A DNA stretch of 10,447 bases, from the NCBI GenBank assembly GCA_028565715.1, contig JAOXYC010238459.1:1-10447 (forward strand), given 5' to 3'. Below are positions 7,590-10,447 of the stretch, in pieces. Within the stretch, counting starts at the first letter, position 1, and each line of letters begins with the position of its first letter. Source of the DNA: Phoronis pallida (Eukaryota > Phoronida > Phoronidae). Both the position numbers and the translations under genes were made by a program. Below the pieces are notes generated by a model, which worked only from the letters and a program-made list of their open reading frames with translations, searched no databases and had not been told where the DNA came from.

Positions 7590-7877
7590 AGCATTATGGT
7601 CCTACGACATGATGGTCCTATGACAATGTAGTCCTACGATTCCAATAAAACAACATGATGGTCCTACAATTGTGATAAAACAAAACGATTGTTTTATAGT
7701 AATCGTATGACTATGATGTCGTTTTATCGCAATGATAGGACCATCATATCGTTTTATTCGAATCGTAGGACTATGATGTCATTTATTCAAATCGTAGGAC
7801 CATGGTGTCGTTTTAACATCATCGTAGGACTATGATGTCATAGGACCATAGTGTCGTAGGACCATCGTGTGCCCCCC
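7590..7877. repeat. Foldback minisatellite built on a GTAGGACCAT motif
   Basis: At least 11 copies of a short motif lie in two opposed blocks. The consensus is roughly ATCGTAGGACCATGATGTCG, often followed by TTTTATTCGA. About four copies point one way (ATGGTCCTACGAC-like, 7595-7670) and about seven point the other (7700-7870). The blocks meet at a hairpin centre, where ATAAAACA (7675-7682) faces TGTTTTAT (7690-7697). The outer ends also correspond: CATAGGACCATAGTGTCGTA near 7839-7858 is mirrored by the left end near 7600-7622. The whole can fold into one long imperfect hairpin. It could be a MITE or foldback element with minisatellite-like arms. It sits about 280 bp upstream of the kinase exon. 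Confidence 0.75.
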
Positions 7878-8153
7878 AGTCAAAGTAGGTGATGGCAAGG
7901 GGAGGAATGAAAAAAAATCATGCGCAGGGTTTGAAAATCCATTAACCCATAGAAGGTGGCCAATGACCATCATCTTGTGACAAAAGTGACTATTAACTAC
8001 AAATTTTGAGATAGGATCTAAGGGAATGCAATCTAATATACGATAACATAATTTTCTTAAATGAGGTATGTGCATGGGCAAATAAATATGTTACTTCTTA
8101 GAAATCACCTTTTTTTAGAAAATTCACTTGTCCTTTTTTCTACGAAATTTCAG
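7878..8153 (+). other. End of the upstream intron with a 3' splice site
   Basis: No gene is seen before the splice site. The last part, 8131-8153, is pyrimidine-rich (TCCTTTTTTC), then TACGAAATTTCAG, a good acceptor immediately before the kinase exon. The open frame running on the minus strand at 7830-8081 has no recognisable feature. Confidence 0.6.
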
Positions 8154-8277
8154 TTGGTGCAAATGTTGAACGATGGCTGTAAGGGGGAACCTGAGTGGCT
8201 CGGAGCACTATATCTGGTCTCTGGATGATATCGTTGGAAGAGGAGCCACAGGGAACGTTTTGAGGTGTAGGAATAAA
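8154..8277 (+). CDS. TBK1: TBK1/IKK-epsilon-like kinase, first coding exon (partial)
   Basis: The exon starts after TTTCAG and ends before GTAAGT at 8278. Translation starts at ATG 8173. The codon TGA at 8167-8169 is an in-frame stop just upstream, and the ATG has A at -3 and G at +4. The 35 codons encode a short leader, then HYIWSLDDIVGRGATGNV (residues 12-29). This is the start of a protein kinase domain with the glycine-rich ATP-binding loop GxGxxGxV at 22-29. The Trp, the acidic pair and the GATxxV context are characteristic of the IKK-related kinases TBK1 and IKK-epsilon, whose kinase domain begins almost at the N terminus. Those Ser/Thr kinases phosphorylate IRF factors and autophagy receptors downstream of innate sensors. 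The exon ends in phase 0 after Lys35, before the VAIK lysine strand, so the catalytic residues lie beyond the window. Many invertebrates have a single gene for both vertebrate paralogues, so the symbol is approximate. Confidence 0.8.
8163..8228 (+). other. Upstream ATG with short overlapping uORF
   Basis: An ATG at 8163-8165 lies 10 bases before the kinase start, in another frame. It reads 21 codons to TGA at 8226-8228, overlapping the kinase start. Its context is weak (C at -3, T at +4), so most ribosomes would be expected to scan past to the strong ATG at 8173. It could lower translation. It is noted from sequence only. Confidence 0.4.
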
Positions 8278-8659
8278 GTAAGTAGGCTATAACAAACAGG
8301 TAATTTTTTGTCTCTTTCATAATGAATTGACTGAACAGGTTGAACAAGTGGATGAAAGAAAGAAAACATACCTGATTTGAACTCCCATTCTGTGATGGCA
8401 AAGAGTCTTTACATCTTCTGTATGCAAAATTCATGAAAATTCCTTCCCTATAAAAAACCTTAAAATGTGACCAAAAATAAAAAAACGTTGCAGCTTAATT
8501 TCCTCTCAAACCATGTGACCTACAATATTGAAAAATAACAATTATTAGAAATTTTCTTAACAGGTAGGATAAAGAGACATACCACAGTATTAAAAAATAA
8601 AACCGAAAAAAAACAAAATTAAGTCTTCCCATAACTGAGGTTTTGATGAGTGATGGATG
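8278..8659 (+). other. Start of the downstream intron
   Basis: Begins with the strong donor GTAAGTAGG at 8278. No further exon is recognised. The minus-strand open frame at 8150-8434 is antisense to the kinase exon and is a shadow. Confidence 0.6.
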
Positions 8660-9575
8660 CAGTTTTTTTCAGTCATAAATGATATTGCTTACAGTGCAAA
8701 GATGTAGAAATACTGATGCAAAACCTGCGCTTCACTGAGAATCTATGTTGTTAAATCTTCACATGATTTCCAGAGAAATGCACATACTGCATTTAACATG
8801 ACAGTAAGCTAATATAAACCTATCACATATTTTACTTAAATTTACTAAGGAAATCGCAAACCACACTGACATGTCCTTCACTAAAATCTAATGTTGCTGA
8901 TTTTACACACAAGATTCTCAGGGAAAGCCGTCCAATGGGAATGACTTTAAAACAAGTAATTTAGTAACATTTTAGTCACTTTTATTGCCTTGTTACTAAA
9001 ATGACTTTGAAAGACAAAACACATAGACATGTACTTCACTGAGAATCTACTGTTGTTAATTTTACACACAAGATTCCAAGGGAAAGCCATTTAATGTGGA
9101 AGATGAAAAACAATAAACAATTAGTAACATTTAGTCACTTTAACCATGTTATTAAAATGACTTTGGAAGACAAATCACACACACATGCCCTTTCACTGAG
9201 AAACTACTGTCATTTATACGATTAAACGATTAACACACAAGATTCCAAGGGAAAGTTGCATCAATGTGGATGACTAAACAACAAGTAACTTTTTAGTAAT
9301 ATTTTAGTCATTTTTTGCAATTTCTTAAACAACTTCTGAGAGACATCAACCAGACATGTCCTTCACTGCGAACCTTCTGTTTTTAATTACCCCAGACACA
9401 CAAGATTCCAAAGGAAAGTCCAATAAACGTTGATTAACTTAATTAGTAAATTTTAGTTCCTTATTATAGCTATTGCTTTCAGGAGACAAATTAACTCATA
9501 CATGTCCTTCACTGAGAATCTAATGTTGTTGATTGTACACACAAGAGTCCCAGGGAAGGCCAAATAATGTGCCTA
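8660..9575 (+). repeat. Tandem array, six diverged units of about 141-170 bp
   Basis: Six copies of the block CATGTCCTTCACTGAGAATC followed by a T-rich stretch, then ACACACAAGATTCCAAGGGA, occur in order. The first box lies near 8730, 8876, 9034, 9190, 9360 and 9507. The second box (AAGATTC) lies near 8763 (diverged), 8911, 9070, 9239, 9402 and 9543. Units also share TTTAGTAACATTTTAGTCAC-like sequence and GACTTTGAAAGACAAA-like sequence. Unit length varies through small indels and the first unit is most diverged. No frame stays open across units, so this looks like an intronic satellite-like array, not a repeated exon. It lies wholly in the intron after the first kinase coding exon. Confidence 0.8.
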
Positions 9576-10447
9576 TTGTATTCAACCCTGCCAATGTAAA
9601 CCGTCGGTATAAAAACTCGATGTTTCAATAATGTGTTTTGCACGAAAGATTGCATTCCATTGTTCAAACGCTCTTGACAACATTGACATGCAACCCAGTG
9701 GAACAACATAAGGAAGTAATATGTAAAAAACACCATTCATTCACAATAATGTAAATACATGAATGAATAATCAATAGCTTCATGTGTTATTTGGGAAATC
9801 CTAAATTCATTGAATGTGAAACAACTACATGTTTCTTTCAAATTCATTTATAATTTTGTTTAAATTGCTTATCAATGGCTATGGCGGGAAACCCTATACA
9901 TAAACTGCTGTGAAACTACTTCGGGTTTCTTTCACTCTTTTTCATCAATAAGGTTAAGAAAATAATAGTCTTCACTATGTATTTTTAGATTATTAAAACT
10001 TTTCTGACAAAAATAATTCCCTAGATAAACCTCTGTAATTTCTTGTAATGTTTTGACAACAAAACACTTCATATACAAATAATGTTCTTTTAGTTGGTAT
10101 CGGTGCTTTAAAAATGATTCGTCATTACAAGTTGTTTTGAAAACATACTGAAAGAGGTATACTCACAGCAGAATGACTGTCATTAAAGGTCCTCCATCAT
10201 TATACATGTATGTACCATAGTCTTAGATGTACCTTTCTCTTTTTTCTGTTTCCATCTCAACATCTTGCTTACTAAGTGATACATGTCAGAGGATGACATT
10301 AACACTGCAAAAATAAACCCCCTACAAACACAGGTCATTTACACACTATTGGAATTCTACAACTAAACAGTTTTTAAATCTCATTCATCTTATCAAAAGT
10401 TTGACCATTGACCCTAAGTAGCCATGGGTACAATATCAAAGACAACA
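9576..10447. other. Intronic sequence to window end, one weak exon candidate
   Basis: AT-rich and CpG-poor, with a 9-bp inverted repeat at 9735-9743 / 9760-9768 (ATTCATTCA / TGAATGAAT). No plus-strand exon resembling the next piece of the kinase domain (VAIK lysine strand) is visible, so the intron probably extends past the window. On the minus strand, 10304-10233 has exon-like borders (a TTTATTTTTGCAG acceptor and an AAAG/GTACAT donor) around 23 open codons. It matches no family I recognise. Confidence 0.4.

Noticed and set aside
7391-7594. 67-codon minus-strand open frame
   Set aside because: No motif and no splice sites; AT-rich intronic sequence.
7595-7870. CRISPR-like array
   Set aside because: Repeats recur in both orientations with no uniform unique spacers, in an animal intron. 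It is a foldback minisatellite.
8150-8434. 94-codon minus-strand open frame
   Set aside because: It is antisense to the kinase exon and crosses both its splice sites. The plus-strand reading has the kinase motif.
8660-9575. Tandemly repeated coding exon, such as a repeat-domain protein
   Set aside because: Unit lengths vary by non-multiples of three, and stops occur in all frames of most units on both strands as far as I read.
9509-9736. 75-codon minus-strand open frame
   Set aside because: It overlaps the last tandem unit and AT-rich intron, with no motif or splice context.

Overview
The window looks like nuclear DNA from an animal, most likely a marine invertebrate. It is AT-rich and mostly non-coding. 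It holds an intron-flanked kinase exon, a tRNA-derived SINE, a decayed L2/CR1-type LINE, several foldback (inverted-repeat) elements and two tandem arrays. No bacterial-type operon, rRNA gene, intact tRNA gene or CRISPR array is visible. The species cannot be fixed from this sequence. A deuterostome would fit the repeat types and the kinase, but that is an inference.

Layout. (1) 1-1735: CpG-containing intergenic DNA with no recognisable gene, a short direct repeat (731-753) and a 39-bp hairpin (1471-1509). (2) 1736-3593: two inverted copies of one sequence (1736-1922 and 3324-3593) bracket about 1.4 kb, as in a foldback or long-TIR non-autonomous transposon. Inside are a minus-strand tRNA-Lys-like SINE (2187-2540), a decayed array of about 32 bp units (3120-3245) and a smaller nested palindromic MITE-like unit that includes a perfect 34-bp palindrome (1797-1830). 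(3) 3781-4320: a local CpG peak with perfect kappa-B, ETS and E2F-type motifs and a GTGAGT donor, read as a candidate promoter and first exon. (4) 4321-8153: CpG-poor DNA, probably the first intron, carrying a sense-strand LINE remnant (5846-7200) and a foldback minisatellite (7590-7877). (5) 8154-8277: an exon with the first 35 codons of a TBK1/IKK-epsilon-like kinase. It has a clean 3' splice site, an in-frame stop just before the ATG, a strong Kozak context and a GTAAGT donor. (6) 8278-10447: the next intron, containing six diverged tandem copies of a unit of about 141-170 bp (about 8660-9575). It runs past the window edge.

How it fits together. The only confidently recognised host gene is the plus-strand TBK1/IKK-epsilon homologue, an innate-immune and autophagy kinase. 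By direct count CpG falls from 42 per 1200 bp (1-1200) to 13 per 1200 bp (4321-5520, and again 8461-9660), with a peak of 26 in 540 bp between (3781-4320). This step fits an unmethylated 5' region at about 3.8-4.3 kb followed by a methylated gene body. It suggests that everything from about 4.1 kb onward is one transcription unit and that the LINE and the foldback minisatellite are intronic insertions.
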